From Pseudomonas sp. DY-1 (GTDB lineage Bacteria; Pseudomonadota; Gammaproteobacteria; Pseudomonadales; Pseudomonadaceae), in assembly GCF_003626975.1 (NCBI RefSeq), contig NZ_CP032616.1:2666001-2730000 (forward strand): DNA of 64,000 nt, written 5' to 3'. Shown here piece by piece: positions 1 to 7,775 of this stretch. The first letter of the stretch is position 1, and the number at the start of each line of letters is the position of its first letter. The notes under the pieces are model-generated. The model searched no databases and had not been told where the DNA came from. It was given only the letters and a program-made list of their open reading frames with translations. The translations under genes and the position numbers were made by a program.

Positions 1-774
1 CGCCTGCAACTGCATCTCGAAATAGCGGCGGTTGGCCAGGCCGGTGAGGTTGTCGCGATAGGCCTCGTCGCGCAGGCGCTCGCTGCGTTCGGCCTGTTCC
101 TGAAACAGTGCCTTGAGCTTCTCCACCATCTGGTTCATCGCCTGTACCACGCGACGCAACTCAGGGGTGCGCGGCAGTTCCGGCAGGCTGAGGAACTCGC
201 GGCGCGAAATGGCGTGGGACTGTTCGACCATGTAATCCAGCGGTTTGAGCTGGCGGCGCAGGAGGAAGGCGCCGAGGCCGGCACTGACCAGCCCGCAAAC
301 CAGTAACCAGCCGAGGCTGCCCAATGCGCTCTGCCAGAGCCGGGACAGCGCGAACAGAGGGTGGCTCTGCACTTCCACCCGTGCGGCCTGCTGCCAGCCA
401 CGGCTGACGATGGCGTCGCCACCAGCCGAGCGCAGGCCGATCAGGTCGACGAACCACTGCGGCACCTGGGCGCCCACGGCATCGGGCACGCCGGTACGCT
501 CCACCAGGACCTTGCCGCTTTCCAGGTCAATCACCCGGATGCTCTCGTAATAGCCACTGTCGAAGATGGAGCTGACCATCAGTTCGACCATCGCCGGGTC
601 GTCTATATGCGGGGTCAGCGACAGGCCGAGGGCAGTCGCCGCATCCTGGGCGTGAGAGCGCAATTGGTTGACGTACTGCTCTCTCGAACTCTCCAGGCCG
701 ACCATGAAGCTGCCGCTGAAGGCGACGACCAGGAACAGGCAGATGGCGATCAACAACTGTTTGAACAGAGACAT
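1..774 (-). CDS. lapD: LapD, c-di-GMP receptor controlling LapG (N-terminal 258 residues; runs off left edge)
   Basis: Inner-membrane receptor that binds cytoplasmic c-di-GMP and then sequesters the periplasmic protease LapG, keeping the LapA-type adhesin on the cell surface. Visible from the start codon: a first membrane helix (about residues 5-25), a periplasmic LapD/MoxY-type domain (about 26-150) containing an SRGWQQA turn with Trp127 near where the LapG-contacting Trp lies in characterised LapD, a second helix (about 152-172), a HAMP segment and the first residues of a GGDEF domain (DNLTGLANRRYF). The rest of the GGDEF and the expected EAL domain lie outside the window. It starts 8 bases after the lapG stop, so the two are co-transcribed. 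Identity rests on this N-terminal architecture plus the lapG neighbour. Confidence 0.88.
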   Translation of the reverse strand, partial: MSLFKQLLIAICLFLVVAFSGSFMVGLESSREQYVNQLRSHAQDAATALGLSLTPHIDDPAMVELMVSSIFDSGYYESIRVIDLESGKVLVERTGVPDAVGAQVPQWFVDLIGLRSAGGDAIVSRGWQQAARVEVQSHPLFALSRLWQSALGSLGWLLVCGLVSAGLGAFLLRRQLKPLDYMVEQSHAISRREFLSLPELPRTPELRRVVQAMNQMVEKLKALFQEQAERSERLRDEAYRDNLTGLANRRYFEMQLQA

Positions 775-782
775 CTCGACTC

Positions 783-1490
783 CTATCGGGCCGGTTCTAC
801 GGGGAAGCCTTCGGCCTTCATCTTCTTGAGCAATTCCTGCCAGCGCGAAAGGCGCTTGGCGTCGCCCACCTGCTTGCCGCTGCCTTTGCCGGCAAGCCAG
901 AGGCCTTCGGCGTTGAAGGCGTAGACCGGCAACAAGTCGGCGCGTTGACTGGCGGGACGGATGACGCCCACCAGGTTGTCCAGCACCAGCGGCATGGCAT
1001 CGGGCGTGGCGTAATAGGTCAGCACCATGTGCGCCTGGTTCAGCCGCAGGGCCTTGACGTAGGTGATACGCAACTTCTCGCTGGGCACACCGAGTTGACG
1101 CAGGCTGAAGTACTTGGCGATGGCGAAGTCTTCGCAATCGCCGGCACCTATACGCAAGGCTTGCACGGGCGTCGCCCAGTAATCGGTTTCACCCCAGAGT
1201 TCGCGGTCATCACGAAAGCGCAGCTTGGCGTTGAAGAAGCGGTTCACTTCTTCCAGTTGCTTCTTCTCGTCGACGCCGGAGAGGCGCCCGAGCATGGCCT
1301 GCCAGTCGTCTATCCGTTGCTTGCCGGGGCCGAGGGGGCCATAGAGGGATTCGGCACGCTGGCTGATCAGGGTGAAATCCCAGTCCGCCCGCAACGCTCC
1401 AGCCAGCAGCGCTGGGAGCAACGCCGCGACCAGGGCCGGCATCCGCCACCCCCTGCGCGTACGCCAGGCCTGAACGCAACCTTGGAACAT
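783..1490 (-). CDS. lapG: LapG, periplasmic calcium-dependent cysteine protease
   Basis: Bacterial transglutaminase-like cysteine protease (BTLCP) that clips the N-terminus of large LapA-type adhesins and so releases cells from biofilm; LapD holds it inactive when c-di-GMP is high. The 235-residue protein has an N-terminal hydrophobic export segment (about residues 18-34) and the expected Cys-His-Asp triad: Cys119 in GAGDCEDFAIAKY, His154 in QAHMVL and Asp171 in PLVLDNL. Length is normal for the family. It is the first gene of a two-gene unit with lapD. No adhesin or type I secretion gene is in view, so its substrate must be encoded elsewhere. Confidence 0.94.
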   Translation of the reverse strand: MFQGCVQAWRTRRGWRMPALVAALLPALLAGALRADWDFTLISQRAESLYGPLGPGKQRIDDWQAMLGRLSGVDEKKQLEEVNRFFNAKLRFRDDRELWGETDYWATPVQALRIGAGDCEDFAIAKYFSLRQLGVPSEKLRITYVKALRLNQAHMVLTYYATPDAMPLVLDNLVGVIRPASQRADLLPVYAFNAEGLWLAGKGSGKQVGDAKRLSRWQELLKKMKAEGFPVEPAR

Positions 1491-1602
1491 CCACCATCCC
1501 GTCTAGGAGGCCATCGGGGCCCCATGGAACACGGCGCGAATGGTGCGGGCTGGCCCTGAAAAAAACAATGGCATTCTGCCGCTACACAGCAGACGACAGC
1601 GC

Positions 1603-1627
1603 GTAGGGTGCGCACAGCGCACCCTAC
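1603..1627. repeat. Perfect 11-bp hairpin of the GTAGGGTGCGC type
   Basis: GTAGGGTGCGC, a 3-base loop, then its exact complement. It sits between the DUF1145 gene and lapG, which both read leftwards, and resembles the short GTAGG hairpins scattered through Pseudomonas genomes. It may also act as a weak terminator, but there is no T-run. Confidence 0.7.
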
Positions 1628-1649
1628 CTGTCGAACCTCGTCGGTGGAT

Positions 1650-1895
1650 TCAGCGCAGACCGCGCAGATGCAGGAAGCCGAACAGCAGAACCTGCAGCCG
1701 TTCCAGCCAAGGGAAGGGACGTGCCTTCAGCTTGCGATTGAACAGCGCCGCCTCGCCTACGTGGGCCAACAGCACCAGACCCGCCGCCAGCAGCAATGGC
1801 CGGTGCAAGGGTTCGCCAAAGGGATAGATCACATTGAGCAGCGCCACCAGCCAGAACATGGCCAGGGCGCCCTTGAGGAAGGATGACAGGTGCAT
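1650..1895 (-). CDS. DUF1145 family small membrane protein
   Basis: An 81-residue protein of unknown function. The sequence from MHLSSFLKG onward shows two hydrophobic helices (FWLVALLNVIYPF and PLLLAAGLVLLAHVGEAALF) and a third short hydrophobic stretch near the basic C-terminus, consistent with the DUF1145 inner-membrane family. The start at 1895 is preferred because GGAGG lies 4 bases upstream. A longer in-frame reading back to 1979 adds a low-complexity stretch and abuts the alkyl-sulfatase stop. It may be co-transcribed with the upstream sulfatase gene, but no functional link is evident. Confidence 0.7.
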   Translation of the reverse strand: MHLSSFLKGALAMFWLVALLNVIYPFGEPLHRPLLLAAGLVLLAHVGEAALFNRKLKARPFPWLERLQVLLFGFLHLRGLR

Positions 1896-1979
1896 GGTGC
1901 CTCCGAAGTTTGCGGACCAGGCGGCCAGTGTGCCGCCTGGTGCCTTGCGGCTCTCCGCACTTTCGGTTGGCGCGGTCAC

Positions 1980-3767
1980 TCAACGCACAGTGAGGGCGAT
2001 GGGGGCTTCCTCGAAGTCGAAGCAACCGAGGAAGGTCTTGATGTCCATCAGGTTGCCATCCACCTTCACATCCCCCAATACGGCCCCTTTGAGCAGGCTG
2101 TTCTGGCCGCTGATGACGGTATCGAGATAGGTCTTGTCGAAGGTCAGCTTGAGCGTGGTGCCTTCGGGGATGCCTTTGTGCAACTCGGCTACGCCACGGC
2201 GCACTTCCAGCGCCCACTCTTCCTTGATGTCGGGGAACACGAAGCCCAGGGTTAGGTTCACGTCGGCGCTCTTTTCCGGATCGATTCGGGTCACCCAGTT
2301 CTGCAGGAAGATGCGCGCCGGCAGGTTCTTCAGCATGTCGTCGGACAGGAAGGCGTTGCGCATGCCCTGGGACAATTGAAGTGCAGCGTCGCCGTCCAGT
2401 TTGCCTTCCAGTTCCATGGCGCTCATCAGGTACCAGTTGCGCCAGTTGATGTTCATGCTGGCGTAACCCATGCGACGGAAGCTGCGCGCCTTGATCTCGC
2501 GGGCCAGTTGGTCGTCGTGATCGATGTGGATCGCGTGGCTCGCCAGCTCGGCGGCCCATTGGTAGTCACCCTTGAGATAGGCCTCGCCAGCCGCCATCAA
2601 TACCTTCTCGCGGCCACCCATCAGGGCGACCAGGCGCTTGGACTTCTCCACCGGTGGAATCGGGTCGAGGTCCACCGGGTCGCCCTGGAACCATCCCAGG
2701 TAGCCCTGATAGATCTGCCGCACGCTGTGCTTCACGGTGCCGTAGTACTCGCGTAGGTAGGGCGTGTAGCCCGCCAGGTAAGGCGGCAGCTTGACCTTCT
2801 CCACCAGCTCGTCGGGCGTCAGGCCCTTGTTCATCCAGCGCACGGTCTGGTCATGGACATAGGCGATGGCGTCGCGGGTCATACGCAGCACCTCTTCCAC
2901 CTTGTCCTTGCCGGACACCGGCTGGCCGTGCAGCGGAACCATGAAGTCGGCCTGGTAGGCGCGCAGTTTGTCGAGGCTGTTCACCCACACCACCGGATCG
3001 CGGAACTTGGTACCACGCAGGGTATGGATGTTCGGCAGGGTCGGTCCCTGCGTCACCTCGGCGCTGATCAGCACGCGGTTCTGCGGCAGGAACAGCACGA
3101 TTTCGTCCGGTGCTTCGCTGGGTACGTGGAGGAACTGCACCGGCAGTCCGGCGATGGTGGTGTCGAGCTTGTCCTTGAAGGTGATGGTGGGCGCGATGAA
3201 GGTGGATTTGCCCTCATGTGCCAGCGGGCCGAGCCCGGCGTTCATATCCTTCTTGTCGCTGTCCGGCAGAGCGGCACCGAAGCTGTAACCCGAGCGCATA
3301 CCGAGAATGGGGCCGACCAGCGCACCCTGGGTGACCACGTTCTCCAGCAGGGTTTCCTGGGCATAGATCTGCACCTCACCACTCTTCACCTGCTCTTCAC
3401 TGACGAAGCCTTTCACACCGTTGATGTGGTCGGGATGGAAGTGGGTATAGACGATGGCCTTGATGGGCTTTTCGCTGATCTTGCGGAACTCCGCCAGGAC
3501 CTTGCGCGACTGCTCGGCCGACTCGCCCGTGTCGACGATGATCAGGCCTTCGGGAGCATCGATCATCACGCTGTTGGCCAGGTTCCAGCCCACCGCCGAG
3601 TACACGTTGTCGGCGATCTTGTAGACCTTCTCGTTGAAGTGCCTGGTGTGCTCGGCCAGCTCGGCGTTGATGCTGGGCTGAATGGACTCTTCCGGCAGTG
3701 CAGCGTCGGCGCCCAGGGGCAGTGCGGCAGCCAGGAGCAGGCCGCTGAATCGGGTGGAGATGCGCAT
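1980..3767 (-). CDS. Secreted alkyl-sulfatase, metallo-beta-lactamase fold (SdsA/YjcS family)
   Basis: Predicted to hydrolyse primary alkyl sulfates such as dodecyl sulfate to alcohol and sulfate in the periplasm or outside the cell. Residues 1-22 form a Sec signal peptide ending ALPLGADA. The di-zinc HxHxDH motif is at 109-114 (THFHPDH), followed by the family block LPNIHTLRGTKFRD, then the alpha-helical dimerisation region (YLGWFQGDP, AGEAYLKGDYQWAAELASHA) and a C-terminal SCP2-like domain. At 595 residues it is shorter than SdsA1 (about 660). Two motif details differ from classical members: HFHPDH, and LHGQPVSG where HHWPxWG is typical, so substrate range may differ. The divergent LysR gene fits the known sdsA/sdsB arrangement. 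Confidence 0.85.
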   Translation of the reverse strand: MRISTRFSGLLLAAALPLGADAALPEESIQPSINAELAEHTRHFNEKVYKIADNVYSAVGWNLANSVMIDAPEGLIIVDTGESAEQSRKVLAEFRKISEKPIKAIVYTHFHPDHINGVKGFVSEEQVKSGEVQIYAQETLLENVVTQGALVGPILGMRSGYSFGAALPDSDKKDMNAGLGPLAHEGKSTFIAPTITFKDKLDTTIAGLPVQFLHVPSEAPDEIVLFLPQNRVLISAEVTQGPTLPNIHTLRGTKFRDPVVWVNSLDKLRAYQADFMVPLHGQPVSGKDKVEEVLRMTRDAIAYVHDQTVRWMNKGLTPDELVEKVKLPPYLAGYTPYLREYYGTVKHSVRQIYQGYLGWFQGDPVDLDPIPPVEKSKRLVALMGGREKVLMAAGEAYLKGDYQWAAELASHAIHIDHDDQLAREIKARSFRRMGYASMNINWRNWYLMSAMELEGKLDGDAALQLSQGMRNAFLSDDMLKNLPARIFLQNWVTRIDPEKSADVNLTLGFVFPDIKEEWALEVRRGVAELHKGIPEGTTLKLTFDKTYLDTVISGQNSLLKGAVLGDVKVDGNLMDIKTFLGCFDFEEAPIALTVR

Positions 3768-3865
3768 GGTTCGCTCGGGGATTGTTGTTATAGGCCGAGA
3801 CAGGCTGGCAGGGGCCTGCTAATAATTCCAATGCATTCTTCTTCAATAATTGATGCACAGCGCGC

Positions 3866-4768
3866 ATGAACGACCTTCGACAGCTTCGCCATTTCGTTGC
3901 CCTTGCCGAATACGGCCATTTCGCCCGTGCGGCAGAAGCGGTCAATCTCAGCCAGCCAGCACTCAGCCGTAGCATCCAGGCACTGGAGGCGAACCTGGGA
4001 TGCAGCCTGCTGGACCGAGGGCCAAGGCAGATCAGCCTGACCGCCCATGGCCGATTGGTGCTGGAGCATGCCCGAAGACTGCTGGACGGCAGCCGTGCGC
4101 TGCACAGCGCCGTGGCCCAACTGGAAAACCTCGACAGCGGCGAGTTGCATCTGGGTGCAGGCCCCTACCCCGCCGCACGCCTCGTGCCACGCGCCCTGGG
4201 ACGGTTCGCCAGCCAGCATCCGGGGGTGCGAGTGCAGCTCAGCCTGGAAAACTGGCACCGCTTGCGCCGCCAACTGCTGGATGACGCCATCGAGATGTTC
4301 GTCGCCGACATCCGCGAGCTCGACGGCGATCCCCTGCTGGACATCATTCCCCTGCGCCGCCATCCCGGCACCCTTTTCTGCCGCCCCGACCATCCACTGC
4401 TCGAGCAGGATCAGGTGCGGCTGACCGACCTGGCCCGCTATGCACTGGCCGGTACGCAACTGCCGATGGAAGTGGCGCGGGCAATCGGCGAGCTCGCGGG
4501 CAACGAAAAACCGCTGGGCATCGAGTGCGACAACTTCATGGTGCTGAAGGCGGTAGTCGCCGACAGCGACGTGGTCAGCATGGCGCCTTGGGATGTGGTC
4601 GCCGAAGACGTGATGGCTGGTCGACTGGCCGTGCTGGAGCCCCTTGCCAGCACCAGGACCCTATCGGCCTACGGCGTGGTCAGTCATGCCGCGCGCAGCC
4701 TGTCTCCGGCTGCGCGGGCAATGCGTGATCTCTTGCTGGAAGAGGACAGCCGCTTTCCTTCCGGCTAG
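3866..4768 (+). CDS. LysR-family regulator, probably of the adjacent alkyl-sulfatase
   Basis: A 300-residue LysR-type activator. The N-terminal winged helix-turn-helix is clear (FVALAEYGHFARAAEAVNLS then QPALSRSIQALE, residues about 10-45), followed by a periplasmic-binding-protein-like effector domain (about 90-295). It is divergent from the sulfatase gene with a 98-bp shared intergenic region, the usual layout for a LysR regulator and its target. By analogy with SdsB it probably senses an alkyl sulfate or the released alcohol; that is inference. Its stop overlaps the stop of the convergent lipoprotein gene by 3 bases. Confidence 0.92.
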   Translation: MNDLRQLRHFVALAEYGHFARAAEAVNLSQPALSRSIQALEANLGCSLLDRGPRQISLTAHGRLVLEHARRLLDGSRALHSAVAQLENLDSGELHLGAGPYPAARLVPRALGRFASQHPGVRVQLSLENWHRLRRQLLDDAIEMFVADIRELDGDPLLDIIPLRRHPGTLFCRPDHPLLEQDQVRLTDLARYALAGTQLPMEVARAIGELAGNEKPLGIECDNFMVLKAVVADSDVVSMAPWDVVAEDVMAGRLAVLEPLASTRTLSAYGVVSHAARSLSPAARAMRDLLLEEDSRFPSG

Positions 4769-5313
4769 CGCCGGTTCTCCATCGACCAGTTACCGCGGTT
4801 GTTGTAGCGGGGATTGTTGTGCGGGCGTGCTTCGTAGCCCGGCTGCACCCGGTACTGCTGGCGGTAATTGTTCCGCCGATAGTCGTTCTGATGATTGGTC
4901 GGCGGACGATAGCCCGGCTGGCGGTCATTGCGGCCCCAGGTCTGCAGCCGCGGGGTGTAGTCGTGACGACGTTCCTGGAAATTGTCCCGGGGCTGCTGGT
5001 AGTAGCGCCGGTCGTTACGGTACTTGCGGTCGTCGTAATAGCGCTTGTCGTAACGGTGCTTGTCGGACTTGTAGTAGTCCTTGCGGCCATCGTAGTTGCG
5101 GCGGTCGTAATAGCGGCGCTCGTAGTAACCATCGTCGTAACGCTGATCGACGATGCGGTATGTCGTCCTTGGTGAGTCGTGGTAGTAACGGTGCACACGG
5201 TAGTCGTCGTCGCCGTAGTAGCGGCGACCGTAGTAGTCGTTGTCGTAGTCATAGACGGCACAGCCGCCCAGGGTCAGGGTCAGTACGGCAAGGAAGAATG
5301 ATCGGTAGGACAT
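4765..5313 (-). CDS. Tyr/Arg/Asp-rich low-complexity lipoprotein
   Basis: A 182-residue predicted lipoprotein of unknown function. The start at 5313 has an excellent AAGGAGG site; a longer in-frame extension was rejected. The signal peptide ends in a lipobox (TLTLGGC, Cys18). The mature part is almost entirely Tyr, Arg, Asp and Asn: about 32 tyrosines by eye, mostly as YY pairs flanked by R and D (YYDRRNYDGRKDYY), fading into an N/R/Q/P-rich tail. It has no recognisable domain and is probably disordered, so it could bind envelope polymers or metals. It is convergent with the LysR gene. Confidence 0.75.
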   Translation of the reverse strand: MSYRSFFLAVLTLTLGGCAVYDYDNDYYGRRYYGDDDYRVHRYYHDSPRTTYRIVDQRYDDGYYERRYYDRRNYDGRKDYYKSDKHRYDKRYYDDRKYRNDRRYYQQPRDNFQERRHDYTPRLQTWGRNDRQPGYRPPTNHQNDYRRNNYRQQYRVQPGYEARPHNNPRYNNRGNWSMENRR

Positions 5314-5625
5314 GGCGGCCTCCTTCGACCGCGAGGGGCGACGCAGACAGATGTCGGCGCCTGGGATTGCTCCCACTGCGTTGGACAACCGGTCCTACAG
5401 AACAGCCTGCGCTGCCTGTCGGAAAAATCCTTTACCAGTTGTTGCCGCGCACCAAGTTGACGCCGCACGCCCCATCAGCGGGCACCCCGCCTGGCCTGGA
5501 ACGACACGCGAATTCCCATAAGCCCCGTGCCAGACGCGTTGCGCAATCTTGGCACGCCCTTCGCTTTGGCAATGTCGTGCAGGAGCTACTCGGGCGACCG
5601 GGTTCGCGGCACCACAATATGCAAT
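5314..5625. other. Intergenic region upstream of the guanidine operon
   Basis: No credible gene here. It contains the 5' end region of the divergent lipoprotein gene, a sigma-54-like promoter (5549-5565) and about 60 bp of leader before the riboswitch. A weak GCACC-N5-GACGC match at 5446-5460 vaguely resembles half of an NtrC site but is not convincing. Confidence 0.6.
5549..5565 (+). promoter_or_regulatory. Putative sigma-54 (RpoN) promoter of the guanidine operon
   Basis: TTGGCACG-CCCT-TCGCT has GG at 5551-5552 and GC at 5563-5564 with exactly 10 bases between, and the -24 half matches the RpoN consensus fully. The -12 half has one mismatch (TCGC for TTGC). Transcription would start near 5576, just ahead of the riboswitch. 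Nitrogen control fits a pathway that releases ammonia. Confidence 0.5.
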
Positions 5626-5720
5626 GGCTGGCTAGGGTTCCGGTCCGCGAAAGCGGATGACTGGTCCGAGAGCTGGCGACCTCCAGCGAGGTTACACGGC
5701 GGGACAAAAGCCCGGGAGAA
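5626..5720 (+). promoter_or_regulatory. Guanidine-I riboswitch (ykkC class)
   Basis: The conserved ykkC blocks are present in order: GCTAGGGTTCCG (5631-5642), a GC-rich GTCCGCGAAAGCGGA hairpin, ACTGGTCCGAGAG (5660-5672), a small GCTGG...CCAGC hairpin, and ACACGGCGGGACAAAAGCCC (5694-5713) followed by GGGAGA. Guanidine-I riboswitches normally turn genes on when they bind guanidinium. The coding sequence of the binding protein begins about 65 bases downstream, and the genes that follow are the guanidine importer and carboxylase, which supports the assignment. Confidence 0.92.
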
Positions 5721-5784
5721 CGCGCCCCTTTACAGGGAAGTGCCGCGCAGCTCCGCCCGCCCTAAACCGAACTGGAGGTCCTCC

Positions 5785-6852
5785 ATGCGCAAGTCTCGTC
5801 TGTTCGCCCTCGCCGTTGCCGGTCTCGCCGCCGCCCTCAGCTTCAACACCTCCGCCGCCCAGAAAGACAGCTTCAACGTCTGCTGGACCATCTACGCCGG
5901 CTGGATGCCCTGGGAGTACGGCGCCACCAAAGGCATCGTCGACAAGTGGGCGAAGAAGTACGGCATCGAAATCAAGGTCACCCAGCTCAACGACTACGTC
6001 GAATCCATCAACCAGTACACAGCTGGCCAGTTCGACGGCTGCACCATGACCAACATGGATGCCCTGACCATTCCCGCCGCTGGTGGCGTGGATAGCACCG
6101 CGCTGATCGTCGGCGACTTCTCCAACGGCAACGATGGCGTCGTGGTGAAGGGCGAAGGCAAGACCCTGGCCGACCTCAAGGACATGCCCATCAACCTGGT
6201 GGAATTGTCCGTGTCCCACTACCTGCTGGCCCGCGCCCTGGAGCGCGCCGACCTTTCCGAGAAAGACGTGCAAGTGGTGAACACCTCCGACGCCGACATC
6301 GCCGCCGCCTTCGACACCGCCGAGGTCCAGGCCGTGACCACCTGGAACCCAATGCTCGCCGACATCAAGGCCAAGCCCGACACCAGCCTGGTGTTCGACT
6401 CCAGCAAGGTGCCCGGCGAGATCATGGACATGATGGTGGTGAACACCGAGACCCTGAAGGACAACCCGGCCCTGGGCAAGGCACTCACCGGCGCCTGGTT
6501 CGAGATCGTCGCCCTGATGAAGGCCGGTAATGCAGAAAGTGCCGCTGCCCTGGAGCACATGGCCAAGGCCTCCGGTACCGACCTTGCCGGTTACCAGGCG
6601 CAACTGGACGCCACCCGCCTGTTCCACACCCCGGCCGATGCGCTGGCCTTCGTCACCAGCCCGAAACTGCCGGCCACCATGGACAAGGTGGCCAGTTTCA
6701 GTTTCCACCACGGCCTGCTGGGCGAAGGCGCCAAGGATGCCAGCGCCGTCGGCATGAGCTTCGCCAAGGGCGTGGTCACCGGTGACAAGGGCAACGTGAA
6801 ACTGCGCTTCGACCCGACCTACGTGCAGATGGCTGCCGACGGCAAGCTCTGA
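5785..6852 (+). CDS. Periplasmic substrate-binding protein of the guanidine/urea-carboxylase-linked ABC importer
   Basis: A 355-residue NMT1/SsuA-like solute receptor of the subfamily encoded next to urea/guanidine carboxylases. The start at 5785 follows CTGGAGG; an in-frame extension upstream would run through the riboswitch and was rejected. Residues 1-24 are a Sec signal peptide (VAGLAAALSFNTSAA). The mature protein contains the family features VCWTIYAGWMPWEYG and TGQFDGCTMTNMDAL-like ligand-pocket blocks (here AGQFDGCTMTNMDALT). It is the first gene after the riboswitch. The ligand is inferred to be guanidine or a guanidine derivative from the riboswitch and the carboxylase. Confidence 0.92.
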   Translation: MRKSRLFALAVAGLAAALSFNTSAAQKDSFNVCWTIYAGWMPWEYGATKGIVDKWAKKYGIEIKVTQLNDYVESINQYTAGQFDGCTMTNMDALTIPAAGGVDSTALIVGDFSNGNDGVVVKGEGKTLADLKDMPINLVELSVSHYLLARALERADLSEKDVQVVNTSDADIAAAFDTAEVQAVTTWNPMLADIKAKPDTSLVFDSSKVPGEIMDMMVVNTETLKDNPALGKALTGAWFEIVALMKAGNAESAAALEHMAKASGTDLAGYQAQLDATRLFHTPADALAFVTSPKLPATMDKVASFSFHHGLLGEGAKDASAVGMSFAKGVVTGDKGNVKLRFDPTYVQMAADGKL

Positions 6853-6867
6853 CCTCCGGTCCTCGTC

Positions 6868-6933
6868 CGTAGGTTGGCGCTGAGCGAAGACCAACACCGC
6901 AATGTTGGACCTCGTACCTCGGACCAACCTACG
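6868..6933. repeat. Nested inverted repeat (GTAGGTTGG family)
   Basis: The outer arms CGTAGGTTGG (6868-6877) and CCAACCTACG (6924-6933) are perfect complements; the inner arms CCAACA (6891-6896) and TGTTGG (6903-6908) nest inside. It lies between the binding-protein and permease genes and could stabilise the upstream mRNA segment. A related copy is at 63378-63462. Confidence 0.75.
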
Positions 6934-6959
6934 CCGCCTCTCCGAACCGAGTAACCGCC

Positions 6960-7775
6960 ATGCGCCTGATCAACCGCCAACCGGACCGCGCCGGACGCCT
7001 GATCCTGGTCCTGCTGCCGTTCGCCCTGCTGCTGTTCGCCTACTTCACAGGCTCGGCGGCCCGGCTGACGGAGAATCCCAACGACAAGCTGCTCCCCAGC
7101 GCGGCACAGATGGCCGACGCCGTGGAACGCCTGGCGTTCACCGAAGACAAGCGCAGCGGCGACTACCTGTTCTGGAAGGACTCCGCCTCAAGCCTGAAAC
7201 GCCTGGCGCTGGGGCTGTCCATCGCCGCGCTGCTGGGCCTGGCACTGGGCATCGCCGCCGGCACCCTGCCGCTGTTCGGTGCCCCCTTGTCGCCCCTGTT
7301 GACGGTGCTGTCGATGATTCCGCCACTGGCGATCCTGCCGATCCTGTTCATCGTCTTCGGCCTGGGCGAGCTGTCCAAGGTGATGCTGATCGTCATCGGC
7401 GTGGCCCCCTGCATCGCCCGCGACCTGGAGCAGCGCGCGCGGGAAATCCCCCGTGAACTGCTGATCAAGGCACAGACGCTCGGTGCCAACACTTGGACGC
7501 TGATCCTGCGGGTGGTGCTGCCGCAACTGATGCCGCGCCTGCTCATCTCCCTGCGCCTGGTGCTGGGCTCGGCCTGGCTGTTCCTGATTGCCGCCGAAGC
7601 CATCGCCTCCACCGATGGCCTGGGCTACCGCATTTTCCTGGTCCGCCGCTACCTGGCCATGGACGTGATCCTCCCCTACGTGGTGTGGATCACCTTCCTC
7701 GCCTGGCTGATGGACCTGGGCCTGCGCCAGCTGACCCGGCTGGCCTTCCCCTGGTACGAAGGAGCCAAGGCATGA
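6960..7775 (+). CDS. ABC importer permease, guanidine operon
   Basis: A 271-residue inner-membrane permease of the SsuC/NrtB type (BPD_transp_1 fold). About six hydrophobic helices are visible, starting with LILVLLPFALLLFAYF. The cytoplasmic EAA loop that docks the ATPase is at about residues 165-190 (LLIKAQTLGANTWTLILRVV followed by LPQLMP). The stop overlaps the ATPase start as ATGA, so translation is coupled. Together with its neighbours it would import guanidine or a related nitrogen compound. Confidence 0.93.
   Translation: MRLINRQPDRAGRLILVLLPFALLLFAYFTGSAARLTENPNDKLLPSAAQMADAVERLAFTEDKRSGDYLFWKDSASSLKRLALGLSIAALLGLALGIAAGTLPLFGAPLSPLLTVLSMIPPLAILPILFIVFGLGELSKVMLIVIGVAPCIARDLEQRAREIPRELLIKAQTLGANTWTLILRVVLPQLMPRLLISLRLVLGSAWLFLIAAEAIASTDGLGYRIFLVRRYLAMDVILPYVVWITFLAWLMDLGLRQLTRLAFPWYEGAKA

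Noticed and set aside
5566..5580. Second TGGCA...TGCA sigma-54-like match
   Set aside because: Only 9 bases between GG and GC, one short of the strict 10 needed; the neighbouring site at 5549 is better.
4644..5660. Long plus-strand frame opposite the Tyr-rich lipoprotein
   Set aside because: Ser/Arg/Cys-rich antisense product of the TAC/CGG repeats; lipobox and ribosome site favour the minus strand.
5527..5784. In-frame N-terminal extension of the guanidine binding protein
   Set aside because: It would translate the riboswitch; the signal peptide and GGAGG site support 5785.
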